NCBI RefSeq assembly: GCF_009763255.1
Contig: NZ_WSJB01000032.1
Location: forward strand, 222,231-286,230
DNA from: Bordetella sp. 02P26C-1
Lineage (GTDB): Bacteria; Pseudomonadota; Gammaproteobacteria; Burkholderiales; Burkholderiaceae_B
DNA: 64,000 nt
Reading direction: 5' to 3'
Shown here: in pieces, positions 21,859-30,981 of the stretch
Layout: the number at the start of each line of letters is the position of its first letter
How positions within the stretch are numbered: the first letter of the stretch is position 1
Made by a program: the position numbers and the translations under genes
Notes under the pieces: model-generated
The model's database searches: none
The model's input: the letters and a program-made list of their open reading frames with translations, nothing else
What the model was told of the DNA's origin: nothing

Positions 21859-22745
21859 GCCTGCCTCTTATTTCCCACGCGGCCCCGTTTTCGCGCTCGC
21901 GCAGCCACATCGCTGCGTTCCTGAAGGCGTGGCCACCCATGGTGCTGCTGAGCCTGGCATGGCTTGCGCTGATGTTGATTATCGCCTGCACAGCGGACTG
22001 GCTTATGCCATATGGCTTCAGTCAGATCGATTTGCGCGCGCGCCTGCAGCCTCCGGTTTTCTTTGGCGGGGATTGGAGCCATCCCCTGGGCACTGACGAG
22101 CTGGGACGCGATGTGTATTCGCGCGTCCTGTCGGCCATCCAGGTCAGCTTGATGATCGCTTTCGCATCGACGCTGATATCTACGCTGTTGGGTGTGGTGT
22201 TGGGCATGATGGCCGCCCATGTGCGTGGCTGGCTGGAAAGCCTGGTGTTGATGCTTATCGATTTTCAGGCAGCCATGCCATTCATGATCATCGCCCTGTC
22301 GGTGTTGGCGTTCTTCGGTAGCTCGCTTGCGCTATTCATCGTCCTGATGGGGTTTTATGGATGGGAACGCGCCGCGCGGATTGCACGCAGCATGACGATC
22401 ACTGCTAATGAGCAGGGCTACGCCGCGGCGGTTCACGATCTGGGTGCATCGGCATGGCGGGTTTACGGCAAACACGTGCTGCCCAACATCGCCGGCACGA
22501 TCATCGTCAACATCACGATCACGTTCCCGGGTGTCGTGCTGCTGGAATCGGGATTGTCGTTTCTGGGTCTGGGCATACAGCCGCCAATGGCGAGCCTGGG
22601 CAATATGGTGGGATATGGACGCGAGTATCTGCAATCGGCGCCATGGATCCTGCTGTGCCCCAGCCTGATCATCGTGCTCACCACTTTTAGTCTGAGTCTG
22701 CTTGGCGATTGGCTACGCGACCGGCTCGACCCTGCTTTGCGTTAA
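21855..22745 (+). CDS. ABC transporter permease, DppC type
   Basis: 296-residue permease. Characteristic are HPLGTDELGRDVYSRVL near residues 76-92 (the DppC/OppC hallmark) and the coupling loop with ARSMTITANEQGYAAAVHDLGAS. It overlaps the DppB-type gene by 4 bases. Nine bases separate it from the hydrolase gene, so transport and hydrolysis are encoded on one transcript. Confidence 0.93.
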   Translation: MSLPLISHAAPFSRSRSHIAAFLKAWPPMVLLSLAWLALMLIIACTADWLMPYGFSQIDLRARLQPPVFFGGDWSHPLGTDELGRDVYSRVLSAIQVSLMIAFASTLISTLLGVVLGMMAAHVRGWLESLVLMLIDFQAAMPFMIIALSVLAFFGSSLALFIVLMGFYGWERAARIARSMTITANEQGYAAAVHDLGASAWRVYGKHVLPNIAGTIIVNITITFPGVVLLESGLSFLGLGIQPPMASLGNMVGYGREYLQSAPWILLCPSLIIVLTTFSLSLLGDWLRDRLDPALR

Positions 22746-22754
22746 GGAACCGAA

Positions 22755-24293
22755 ATGAAGACACGCAAGAATGTACTGCTCATCGTGGTGGATCAATGGC
22801 GCGGGGATACCCTGCCCATGCTGGGCCACCCTATCAAAACGCCAAACATCACGCGGCTGGCCCAGCGCGGCGTGACGTTCGCCAATCACTACACGCAGGC
22901 GGTGCCGTGCGGACCGGGACGGGCCAGTCTGTTGACGGGTCAGTACATGATGAATCATCGCGCCGTGCAGAACACCATCCCTCTGGATGCCCGTCATACG
23001 AACGTGGCGTGGGAAGCGCGCAAGGGTGGGTACGAGCCAGCGCTGGTGGGCTACACCACGACCACGCCGGACCCGCGCCATACCGATGCGAACGACCCGC
23101 GATTCCGCGTGTTGGGAGGCGAAATGGAGGGTTGGAAGCTGGTGGGATCGTGGGGGCTGAAGATGGAAGCTTACTTCGCGTGGGTCGTGCGACAATGGCC
23201 CGACATGCCGGCTACGCCAGAAGACATGTGGCTGCCGCAGCAACCGGATCGCGCCGGCACGGACGCGACAGGCGAACCGTCGCGGGTACCCGCGGAATTT
23301 TCCGACACCGCATTTTTTGCCGAGCGCGCATTGGAGTATCTGCATGGCGCGCGACATAAACCATGGTTCCTCCATCTGGGTTTTTATCGCCCGCACCCGC
23401 CGTTTATCGCGCCAGAGCCTTGGAATCAGATGTATGACCCGAGCGATTGTCCGGCGCCGCTGCGGGCCGATACGGTAGAAGAGGAAGCCGCCCAACATCC
23501 TTTGCTCGGGTTCTATCTGGAAGATGTACGCAAAGAGCGTTTTTTTCGCCATGGCAAAGGCGTAGCCAGCCGCATGTCGGTCGACGAGGTCAAGCAGATG
23601 CGCGCGACTTATTATGGCCTGATGAGTGAGGTCGACGCGCACTTGGGACGCATCTTCGATTTCCTGGAAGAAACGGGTCAGTGGGAAGACACGCTCATTA
23701 TCTTTACCAGCGACCATGCGGAGCAATTGGGCGATCATCACCTGCTGGGCAAGCTGGGATATTTCGACGAGAGCTACCATATTCCCATGATCGTGGCCGA
23801 CCCACGCAAGGTCGCCGATGGGACGCGAGGCACGATAGTCAGGGAATTCACGGAGACAATCGATACGATGCCCACCATATTGGAATGGATGGGCCTGCCG
23901 ATACCGCGGACTTGCGACGGGCATTCCTTGTTGCCCTTTGTCGAAACGGGAGCGACCCCGCCCGGCTGGCGTACGGAGGTGCATTACGAGTTCGATTACC
24001 GCAATATCTTTTATTCGCAACCCGAGTCGTTCGTGGGGACGGGGATCGATGACAGCTCGCTGTGCGTGATCCGCGACCACGACTACAAGTATGTGCATTT
24101 CACCAATGCTCCACCGCTGTTCTTTGACCTGCGGCGCGACCCCGGGCAATTCAACAACGTGGCGAGCGACCCGGCCTATGGCCCCACCCTGCTCCGCTAT
24201 ACTCAAAAGATGCTTTCGTGGCGCATGCGATACATGGACAGAACTTTGACCGGCTACGCGGCCAGCCCTGAAGGATTACGGAAACGCGCATGA
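22755..24293 (+). CDS. Phosphonate monoester hydrolase / phosphodiesterase (alkaline phosphatase superfamily)
   Basis: 512-residue metal-dependent hydrolase of the sulfatase/alkaline phosphatase superfamily. The nucleophile motif is C52-G-P-G-R56, which in this class is converted to formylglycine. Metal ligands are visible at Asp13 (VVDQWRGD) and in FTSDHAEQLGDHH. Several stretches (MNHRAVQNT, GYTTTTPDPRH, the LHLGFYRPHPPF region) match, from memory, rhizobial and Burkholderia phosphonate monoester hydrolases rather than arylsulfatases. That family cleaves phosphonate monoesters and phosphate diesters, with side activity on sulfate esters. No signal peptide, so hydrolysis is cytoplasmic, after import by the upstream ABC system. 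The HAD gene overlaps its end. Confidence 0.82.
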   Translation: MKTRKNVLLIVVDQWRGDTLPMLGHPIKTPNITRLAQRGVTFANHYTQAVPCGPGRASLLTGQYMMNHRAVQNTIPLDARHTNVAWEARKGGYEPALVGYTTTTPDPRHTDANDPRFRVLGGEMEGWKLVGSWGLKMEAYFAWVVRQWPDMPATPEDMWLPQQPDRAGTDATGEPSRVPAEFSDTAFFAERALEYLHGARHKPWFLHLGFYRPHPPFIAPEPWNQMYDPSDCPAPLRADTVEEEAAQHPLLGFYLEDVRKERFFRHGKGVASRMSVDEVKQMRATYYGLMSEVDAHLGRIFDFLEETGQWEDTLIIFTSDHAEQLGDHHLLGKLGYFDESYHIPMIVADPRKVADGTRGTIVREFTETIDTMPTILEWMGLPIPRTCDGHSLLPFVETGATPPGWRTEVHYEFDYRNIFYSQPESFVGTGIDDSSLCVIRDHDYKYVHFTNAPPLFFDLRRDPGQFNNVASDPAYGPTLLRYTQKMLSWRMRYMDRTLTGYAASPEGLRKRA

Positions 24294-25057
24294 ACACGCT
24301 TGAAATTTTCTCGACCCCGGTGGTGGGTGACGATGCCGGCTGCGATCACGCGCGGGCGGATCTGACGACGGACAAGGTTGAACAGCGCGCGCTGCACGCT
24401 TTGTTCCGCCAAGCCGACGTGCGCGGGCTGATATTCGATCTGGATGGCACGCTGATCGACAGCGCGGACGATATCGTGGGCAGTATGCGCGACATGTTGC
24501 GCGAGACCGGCTATGGCGAGGTCCCCCAAGATTACTTCCCCGAAAATCTGCATGGGACAAGTGACGGCATCATTCGCGATGTCATGCGGGATATGGGTTG
24601 GGCGGCCCCTGACGATCTGACTGAACTGAAGGCGACGTATTACCGCATCTATGCCGAGCGCGGGCATGCCAACACCCGGCTGTATCCCCACGCATGGGAA
24701 ATCCTGCGGCAATGCAGCGAGCATTTCTCATTGGGGGTATGTACCAATAAGATTTATCGCAATGCCGTTTCGGTAACGGACACGTTGGGCATCCGCCAGC
24801 ATTTCGCCGCGATCACCGGCGCGGATTCTTGGTCGGCCGCAAAGCCGTCTCCGGTGCCGCTTTTGGAAACGATACGCACGCTGAATCTGCGCCCGGAGGA
24901 ATGCCTCTATTTTGGTGATACGTCCGTCGACGCCGAATGCGCAGCGCGGGCCGGCGTACGTTTCGTGCTGCATGAGTCGGGGTACGGAGACCCGGCGCTG
25001 CACAAGCAGCCTTGTCATCATGCGTTCAAACAGTGGAAGGAACTGTTGACCGTCTAA
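24290..25057 (+). CDS. HAD-superfamily phosphatase (phosphoglycolate phosphatase-like)
   Basis: 255 residues with the HAD signatures: motif I DLDGTLIDS (about residues 51-59), motif II CTNK (about 151-154), a motif III lysine in AAKPSP, and motif IV YFGDTSVDAECA. Cap topology suggests subclass I (Gph/beta-phosphoglucomutase-like). An N-terminal extension of about 45 residues precedes the HAD core. Start and upstream stop overlap (ATGA). In context it could remove phosphate from the monoester released by the diesterase; this is inference. Confidence 0.88.
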   Translation: MNTLEIFSTPVVGDDAGCDHARADLTTDKVEQRALHALFRQADVRGLIFDLDGTLIDSADDIVGSMRDMLRETGYGEVPQDYFPENLHGTSDGIIRDVMRDMGWAAPDDLTELKATYYRIYAERGHANTRLYPHAWEILRQCSEHFSLGVCTNKIYRNAVSVTDTLGIRQHFAAITGADSWSAAKPSPVPLLETIRTLNLRPEECLYFGDTSVDAECAARAGVRFVLHESGYGDPALHKQPCHHAFKQWKELLTV

Positions 25058-25100
25058 AACCGCTGGCAGCCCTGGGCACACTCTTATCCGATTCGCTTCG

Positions 25101-26051
25101 ATGACTGCCTCACCGAACATATCGTTATTACAGCTGCGGGCTTTTTTGGCGGTCAGCCGCTACGGCAGCTTTACGCGCGCTGCCGAGGTGTTGCATCGTA
25201 CCCAGCCGGCGATTACGCAACAGATACGATCGCTGGAGGAATCGCTGGGGTTGAAGCTATTCGATCGTACAACCAGGCATCTGCGCTTGACCGAAGCAGC
25301 GGCGGATCTGGTGCCTGTGCTCTCGGCCATGCTCAAACAGCTGGACGATGTCGTGGATGCGACGCAGGACTTACGGCACAAGCGTCGCGGCACGGTGAGG
25401 CTGGGATGTTTACCGTCGGTTGCGGCACTTTATTTACCGGGGCGAGTGGCAGAATTTCGGCGGCATTACCCCGGCGTATCGTTTGTGGTGAGCGATGGCC
25501 TGGGGGATCAGGTCGTAGGCATGGTCAAACGTGGCGAGGTCGATTTTGGGATCACGGACGTGCAGCAGCCTGCGCACGATTTGCGTATACGCCCTCTCCT
25601 GCGCGAAACCATCCAGATTTTGTATCTGGATGGGCATCCCATTGCGCAGGCGCCGTGTATCGATGTGGACGAGCTTAGCCGGCACGATCTGATTCTGACG
25701 GCCCCGGGAAGCACCGTGCGACGCATCGTGGACACCGCCTTTGCCGCGCAAGGCCGCGTGGCCATCGCGACGTGTCAGGCGTCGTATAACACCACCGCCA
25801 TCGGCATGGTGCAGGCTGGCCTGGGCGTGGCCTTATTGCCCGCGAGTGGCTTTGATCTGGACCAGGACAAGCGGCTGCGCACGCGCGCCATCGAGGCGCC
25901 AGGCTTCGATCGGGAGCTCTGCATGATTCAGCTCAAGGATCGATGCATGCCGCCTTCTACACAGGCGTTCTTGGCAATGTTAGAGGCGGAAACGGGACTT
26001 CAGTCCTTGCGGGATGCGGTGCCTGCCTGGAGCGCAACGCTGCCCGGTTAA
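25101..26051 (+). CDS. LysR-family transcriptional regulator
   Basis: 316 residues. The N-terminal winged helix (LLQLRAFLAVSRYGSFTRAAEVLHRTQPAITQQI, residues about 9-42) is textbook LysR, followed by a linker helix and a LysR substrate-binding domain with RRGTVRLGCLPSV. It lies 43 bases after the HAD gene and 157 bases before the DUF4387 gene, all on the plus strand, so it may control either neighbour. Activators of this family usually need a small-molecule inducer; the ligand is unknown. Confidence 0.93.
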   Translation: MTASPNISLLQLRAFLAVSRYGSFTRAAEVLHRTQPAITQQIRSLEESLGLKLFDRTTRHLRLTEAAADLVPVLSAMLKQLDDVVDATQDLRHKRRGTVRLGCLPSVAALYLPGRVAEFRRHYPGVSFVVSDGLGDQVVGMVKRGEVDFGITDVQQPAHDLRIRPLLRETIQILYLDGHPIAQAPCIDVDELSRHDLILTAPGSTVRRIVDTAFAAQGRVAIATCQASYNTTAIGMVQAGLGVALLPASGFDLDQDKRLRTRAIEAPGFDRELCMIQLKDRCMPPSTQAFLAMLEAETGLQSLRDAVPAWSATLPG

Positions 26052-26089
26052 ATGAACCAGACGGGACATTCCCGACCGGTATATATAAG

Positions 26090-26106
26090 AAAGTCTTATC
26101 GACTTT
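26090..26106. promoter_or_regulatory. Short inverted repeat in an AT-rich leader
   Basis: AAAGTC (26090-26095) and GACTTT (26101-26106) flank TTATC in an unusually AT-rich stretch (about 26078-26155) between the LysR gene and the DUF4387 operon. It may be a LysR operator, part of the operon promoter, or the LysR transcript end. Only the symmetry is seen. Confidence 0.3.
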
Positions 26107-26208
26107 TAAGAACATTTCATTTAACTAATATATCGACGCTCTTTAGGATGGTTGCGTAGTGACACCGGCCGCCTGCCTGGCGGTGATCCCACGGCTACAG
26201 GACCAACT

Positions 26209-26571
26209 ATGAAGATTGTCGCGTTACGCGAACTGGCCCATGCCAGATCCGGCGAGAAAGGAAATGATTCGAACGTCTCCGTGATCGCCTACGACCCCGC
26301 GCTTTATCCCGTGCTTGAGCAGCAGGTCACAATCGAGGCCGTCGCGCCACTCTACCGGCCGATTACGCGGGGATCGATTCGCCGTTATACCCTGCCGGCC
26401 ATCGGTGCCTTGAATTTTGTTTTCGAAAACGCACTGGAGGGCGGACGATCCCGGACGCTGGCGTTCGAGGAATCGGGCAAGGCGCTGTCTTCCTTGATGC
26501 TGACGTTGCGCGTGCGTGTTCCCGACGATACGGAGGAACGATCCGTGGCGGTGGCGAAGGGGAAAGCATGA
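26209..26571 (+). CDS. DUF4387 (AtuA-associated) small protein
   Basis: 120 residues starting at MKIVALRELAHARSGEKGND. The ELAHARSGEKGN motif, the PALYPVLEQQVT region and ALNFVFENALEGG with GKALSSLML match the DUF4387 pattern as I remember it. This small protein is found next to, or fused to, DUF1446/AtuA proteins. It overlaps the DUF1446 gene by 4 bases, implying a complex. An in-frame methionine at 26152 was rejected because its extra 19 residues do not match the family. The biochemical role is not established. Confidence 0.8.
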   Translation: MKIVALRELAHARSGEKGNDSNVSVIAYDPALYPVLEQQVTIEAVAPLYRPITRGSIRRYTLPAIGALNFVFENALEGGRSRTLAFEESGKALSSLMLTLRVRVPDDTEERSVAVAKGKA

Positions 26572-27932
26572 AACGAATTCGTCTAGGCTGTGGCGCGGCT
26601 TGGGCGCGCGATCGTTTCGATCATGCCCCGGATCTGGTCGCGCGTGGAGAGATCGACTACCTGTGCTTTGACTCCATGTCCGAGGTCACCATGAGCGCCG
26701 CACAGGTAGCGCGCATGGAGCGCCCGGATGCGGTGCCCTATGACCCCTACCTTGTCGAACGGATGCGACCGATTCTGGCCGACTGCAAGCGCCGGGGGAT
26801 ACGCATCGTCACGAATCAAGGATGGCTGGACCCGGTGGCGGCGGCCAAGCGCGTCACCGAGCTGGCACGGGAGCTGGGCCTGCCGGACTTGAAGGTGGCT
26901 GCGGTGTCCGGTGGCGTGCTGCATCAGTCGATCGCTGATCTGGGCCTGACATTCATCGAGAACGGTGAACCTATTTCGCTATCGCGCGACAAGATACTGT
27001 CGGCCGAGGTCTATCTGGGCGCCGAGGGGATAGTACAGGCGCTTGAACAAGGCGCCGATGTGGTGATCACCACGCGAGTCGCGGACGCCTGTGTGTATCT
27101 GGGGCCGCTGGCTCATGAGTTCGGCTGGGATTTTAGCGACCACCATGCGATGGCGCGCGGCATGATCATCGGTCATTTGATGGAGTGCGGGACTCAGGTG
27201 ACGGGTGGATACTTCGCTGACCCGGGATATAAAGAGGTTCCCGACCTGGCGAACGTGGGCGCACCGATTGCCGAAGTGAGCGAAGACACGGTGTTCATCA
27301 CCAAGCTGGCGGGTACCGGTGGCTTGGTCAGCGAAACGACGTGCAAGGAACAACTGATTTACGAGGTGCAGGATCCGTCGACCTACTATTGCCCCGACTG
27401 CATCGCGGACCTGACACGCGTGTCCTTTAAACAGGCGGGGCCGGATCGTGTGCAAGTCCTGATCGATAACGCCGGCCGACCGAAAACCGATACGCTGAAA
27501 GCACTCATCGGGTTGGCCGAGGGCTATATGACCGAGGAAATGGTGCTGTTTGCCGGCCCGGGCGCGCTGGAACGCGCAGAGCTCACGAAAGAGATCCTGA
27601 GCCAACGATTCGATAAGGTCGGTCTGCGGGCGCAAGAGATACGTATGGATTATGTGGGCATCAATGCCGTGCATCGCGAGTCCACGCCTGCTTGGACCGG
27701 CGACCCGTATGAGGTCGTCTTGCGCATCGCCATCCGTACCGAAACACGCGCGGACGCGGAGAAGCTGCGCCGCGAGGTAGACCCACTGGCCGTTAATGGC
27801 ACCTACGGCACCGGCAAATGGGCGACGACCTCGCCCGGATCGCGCGTGCGCGCCGTGGTGGGATTGAGTTCAGCGCTCGTGCCCAGAAAGTCGGTGCCTT
27901 TTGAAGTATCCCTGCATCGAATCGCCGTGTGA
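26568..27932 (+). CDS. DUF1446 (AtuA-type) acyclic terpene utilisation family protein
   Basis: 454-residue cytoplasmic protein. Family hallmarks are the opening IRLGCGAAWARDR, the DYLCFDSMSEVTM region (residues about 29-42), VTNQGWLDP, VVITTRVADA and the FDKVGLRAQEI segment. AtuA is required for citronellol/geraniol breakdown in Pseudomonas, but members also occur in other carboxylic-acid degradation loci. With DUF4387 and a downstream Bug protein it suggests catabolism of an organic acid, not necessarily a terpene. Confidence 0.85.
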   Translation: MKRIRLGCGAAWARDRFDHAPDLVARGEIDYLCFDSMSEVTMSAAQVARMERPDAVPYDPYLVERMRPILADCKRRGIRIVTNQGWLDPVAAAKRVTELARELGLPDLKVAAVSGGVLHQSIADLGLTFIENGEPISLSRDKILSAEVYLGAEGIVQALEQGADVVITTRVADACVYLGPLAHEFGWDFSDHHAMARGMIIGHLMECGTQVTGGYFADPGYKEVPDLANVGAPIAEVSEDTVFITKLAGTGGLVSETTCKEQLIYEVQDPSTYYCPDCIADLTRVSFKQAGPDRVQVLIDNAGRPKTDTLKALIGLAEGYMTEEMVLFAGPGALERAELTKEILSQRFDKVGLRAQEIRMDYVGINAVHRESTPAWTGDPYEVVLRIAIRTETRADAEKLRREVDPLAVNGTYGTGKWATTSPGSRVRAVVGLSSALVPRKSVPFEVSLHRIAV

Positions 27933-27994
27933 GCCAACAAAACGATACGCACAACGAATTGGGACAATGAGTCCATCCGGAGGAGACAAACCCC

Positions 27995-29014
27995 ATGAAC
28001 CGTGTGAAAAATCCCGTAGTTCACCACGCCCCACGCAGGGTCCCACAAGCCGCTCTCCTCGTAGCGGCAGCGACGCTGACAGCATCGGCCTTGGTTCCCA
28101 CGCAAGCGGCCGCCGAATGGCCAGATCGGCCCATGCGATTGATCTTGCCCGCCGCGCCCGGGGGATCCTCTGACCCTACAGCGCGGCTGCTGGCAGAGGA
28201 ATTATCCAAACGGTTGGGGCAACCCGTCGCAGTGTTTAATCGGCCGGGTGCGGGCGGCAATGTCGGGATGGCAGAAGCCGCTCGCGCGGAGGCGGATGGA
28301 AACACCATCGTTTTGAGCTGGACTGGCCCTTTGGCCACTAACATGGCGCTCTACAAGTCGCCAGGGTTCGACTCGCAAAAGGATTTCGCGCCCATCGCGA
28401 AGGTGGGCTGCGTGCCTAACATCATCGCGGTGAACAAGGATCTGCCAGTCAAGGACTTGAAAGACTACATCGAACTGGCCAAGAGCCGACCAAAGGGGCT
28501 GACCTATGGTTCAACGGGCACGGGTAGTTCCTGGCATATCGCGGGCGCGATGATCCAGGAAGAATCGGGCGCGAAGCTGGTGCACGTCCCATACACATCG
28601 CCGGGCGTGGCGGTCACCGATTTGATGTCGGGACAACTCGATTCCATGATGCCGCTGGTCGTGATGATGGTGCCGTATGTCAATGATGGACGGGCGAAAG
28701 GTTTGGCCGTGATGTCAAAAACACGTTCGCCGGTGTTGCCTCAGGTGCCCAGTACCGCAGAACTCGGCATGCCAGAAATGTTGAGCGATACGTGCTTCGC
28801 CCTGCTGACCAATGCGGGCGTTAAGCCCGAAATCGTTGCCAAGCTGAATCAAGCCACCAATCAGGTGCTGCAAGACCCGAAAGTCAAGGAGCGGCTGGAG
28901 GCCAGCGGAATCACGGTCGAAGGTGGGACCCCGGAAGCGCTACGGGACTACATTGCGAATGAGGTCAAACGCCAGGCGGAGATCGTCAAAGCGATTAATG
29001 CCAAGGCGGATTAA
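27995..29014 (+). CDS. Bug/TctC-family tripartite tricarboxylate-type binding protein (1)
   Basis: 339 residues. A Sec signal peptide with a basic start and AAAE cleavage area near residue 40 precedes WPDRPMRLILPAAPGGSSDPTARL, the classical Bug opening. The NRPGAGGNVG loop and FAPIAKVG are also family marks. Bug proteins bind carboxylates or amides in the periplasm. No TctA/TctB membrane genes are present here, so it is an orphan receptor, as is usual for most Bug genes in Bordetella relatives. It lies 62 bases after the DUF1446 gene, probably in one operon. Confidence 0.93.
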   Translation: MNRVKNPVVHHAPRRVPQAALLVAAATLTASALVPTQAAAEWPDRPMRLILPAAPGGSSDPTARLLAEELSKRLGQPVAVFNRPGAGGNVGMAEAARAEADGNTIVLSWTGPLATNMALYKSPGFDSQKDFAPIAKVGCVPNIIAVNKDLPVKDLKDYIELAKSRPKGLTYGSTGTGSSWHIAGAMIQEESGAKLVHVPYTSPGVAVTDLMSGQLDSMMPLVVMMVPYVNDGRAKGLAVMSKTRSPVLPQVPSTAELGMPEMLSDTCFALLTNAGVKPEIVAKLNQATNQVLQDPKVKERLEASGITVEGGTPEALRDYIANEVKRQAEIVKAINAKAD

Positions 29015-29045
29015 AAGCGTTGATACAAAGGAGAAGGCGAGGTGC

Positions 29046-29067
29046 GCGCGAGCATAAACCCTCGCGC
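29046..29067 (+). terminator. Hairpin between convergent Bug and DUF2817 genes
   Basis: GCGCGAG (29046-29052) pairs with CTCGCGC (29061-29067) around an 8-base loop, 31 bases after the Bug stop codon. No T tract follows, so the terminator call is tentative. Confidence 0.4.
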
Positions 29068-29082
29068 CCGCCCCACCCCTGT

Positions 29083-30168
29083 TTACCAGTCTGCCATCCC
29101 GGCCACTGCCTCGCGCGTGATCTGCAAGGCATGCCGCACGGTCGCGTCACGCCACATCTGATCAACAGGGCTAAACGCATCCATCAAGTCGGCGCGCAGC
29201 ATGTCGGCCTGTTCGGTGCCCGGCGTGGCATGAAATTTCAGCCAGAGATCCAAGCGTAGGATGCGGCGCATATGCCAACCGCGTGTGCCGAATTCCACCA
29301 CTGCGCCACACACTGGAATATCGCCGGCGAATCGCTGCACGCCATGAAAGAGCAAGCCTTGATAGGAAGGCCGCGCTTTACCGTGCGGACGTTGTCCGCG
29401 TACGCGCGACTCACCCCACCACTGGCAGGCCCGGGCAAACAGGTCGCCGTCTTCGTCGTTAAAGCATAGAAAGAACGGCTCGCCATATTCGCCGACGCCC
29501 GTATGCCAATCGATAAAGCCGATTTTGCTCGCCGTGCTGAGGTGTTCCTGATAGATCTGCTCTAACAACAGATTCGACCACTCTCGCTGCGTGCCGCCAT
29601 AGTTGAGCCCATCCGGATGCGTGTACTGTCCACGAGCCAGCGCATCGAACAAGGCATCCGAGCCCTTGGCTGCGGCATACTCGTCCATGGCGGCCTGCGC
29701 GCGCGCAACGGCCCCCATCGTCCACTCGCTTTCCAGCAAGCGATCGTGCAGCAGTCCGTAGTCGGGGTTCGCGGGATGCGGTTGTGTGTGGTCGACGAAA
29801 TTGCGGTTCAGATCGACGTTGTTTTCCGTCGTGCGCGAACCATGGGCAAAGCCCCACGGATTGATCGCATGCACCATGACGACCGCCACATCGGAGGGCA
29901 ATGCCTGCGAGCCGCCTTCCAGGATCCAGGCCAATTGGGCCGCCGAGCCGCAATAGCCTTCCAACCCATGCGTGCCGCTGATGATCAGCAGACGGCGCGA
30001 GGCGTCGGCAGGCCCGAACACAGCCACATCCGCGGCCAAGGTCTCGCCATTGGGCCCGGACATAGGGTGTTGATATTCATACAGCTTAGCGCCGTGTTCG
30101 GTCGCAGCGGCACGAAAGCGCTGACGCGCGCTTTCAAAGGTGGTGGCGTAACAGTCGTGAAATTCCAT
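29083..30168 (-). CDS. DUF2817 family M14-like metallohydrolase
   Basis: 361 residues without signal peptide. Zinc-ligand motif of the M14 type is visible as GTHGLEGYCGS (about residues 64-74), with a downstream ENNVDLNRNF (about 114-123) and a later DWHTGVG (about 215-221) resembling the third ligand area. DUF2817 proteins are related to carboxypeptidases and succinylglutamate desuccinylase/aspartoacylase. A deacylation or amide hydrolysis of the imported substrate is therefore plausible. It is the last gene of the minus-strand ABC operon, 18 bases after the permease. Confidence 0.78.
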   Translation of the reverse strand: MEFHDCYATTFESARQRFRAAATEHGAKLYEYQHPMSGPNGETLAADVAVFGPADASRRLLIISGTHGLEGYCGSAAQLAWILEGGSQALPSDVAVVMVHAINPWGFAHGSRTTENNVDLNRNFVDHTQPHPANPDYGLLHDRLLESEWTMGAVARAQAAMDEYAAAKGSDALFDALARGQYTHPDGLNYGGTQREWSNLLLEQIYQEHLSTASKIGFIDWHTGVGEYGEPFFLCFNDEDGDLFARACQWWGESRVRGQRPHGKARPSYQGLLFHGVQRFAGDIPVCGAVVEFGTRGWHMRRILRLDLWLKFHATPGTEQADMLRADLMDAFSPVDQMWRDATVRHALQITREAVAGMADW

Positions 30169-30186
30169 CGCGATCGTCTTGTGTAA

Positions 30187-30969
30187 TCAGTGTGTAGAAA
30201 GCGTCTGCGAGCTGTTGCGCTCCCAGAACACGAGACGGCGGTGCAACACGCTCATGAGCTGCGTGCCGGTCACGCCGATGGCGATCAGGCTAAAGAGGCA
30301 GGCAAACATCGTCGCCACGTCCATGTTTACTGACGCCGACTGAATCAGATAACCCAACCCTTTGCTGGAGGAGACAAACTCCGACACCACCGCGCCGATC
30401 AGGCTCAACACCACCGAGATCTGCAGACCGGCAAAGATGTGACCGGCTGCGGACGGCAGCTTCACATTCAGGAAGACGTGCAGCCGGGATGCGGAACAGA
30501 CTTGCATGAGGTCCAGCATGGCCGCATTCGTTTGACGCAGCCCGGTGATCGTGTTGATGAAGACCGGGAAGAACGTCATCAATGCGATCAGCACCACCTT
30601 GGACGCCATGCCGTAGCCAAACCACACCAGGATCAAAGGCGCGATGGCAACCTTGGGCGTGGCCTGTAGCGCGACGATGTAGGGGAAGAAAAAACGCTCG
30701 AACGTTTTCGATTCCGCCACGAAAGCGCCGAGTACCAGTGCCAGGCAAGCGCCACTGGCATAGCCCACGACCGTATTGCGGAGGGTAAAGAAGAAATCCG
30801 GCCAGTACTTGCCTTCAATGTACCCGGTGTAGAGCGTCCCCAACACGGCGCGTGGTGCGGGAATCAGATAGTCCGGCACTTTGAATACATCGACCGCGCA
30901 GATCCAGATCGCAATCAGCACCAGCGCGGTCACGATGGGATAGCCGATGGCTTTCAATTTGTTCGACAT
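30187..30969 (-). CDS. ABC transporter permease (SsuC/TauC-like)
   Basis: 260-residue permease with about six helices. The EAA-type loop near residues 150-175 (RQTNAAMLDLMQVCSASRL ... NVKLPSAAGHIFAGL) places it in the nitrate/sulfonate/taurine class. The ATG at 30969 was chosen; a GTG at 30981, directly after the ATPase stop codon, is an alternative that would fit translational coupling. It works with the following ATPase and binding protein. Confidence 0.88.
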   Translation of the reverse strand: MSNKLKAIGYPIVTALVLIAIWICAVDVFKVPDYLIPAPRAVLGTLYTGYIEGKYWPDFFFTLRNTVVGYASGACLALVLGAFVAESKTFERFFFPYIVALQATPKVAIAPLILVWFGYGMASKVVLIALMTFFPVFINTITGLRQTNAAMLDLMQVCSASRLHVFLNVKLPSAAGHIFAGLQISVVLSLIGAVVSEFVSSSKGLGYLIQSASVNMDVATMFACLFSLIAIGVTGTQLMSVLHRRLVFWERNSSQTLSTH

Positions 30970-30981
30970 GAGTGAGCTCAC

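Noticed and set aside
22713..24206. 497-codon frame opposite the phosphonate monoester hydrolase gene
   Set aside because: Antisense shadow; the plus-strand protein has catalytic motifs and the minus frame does not.
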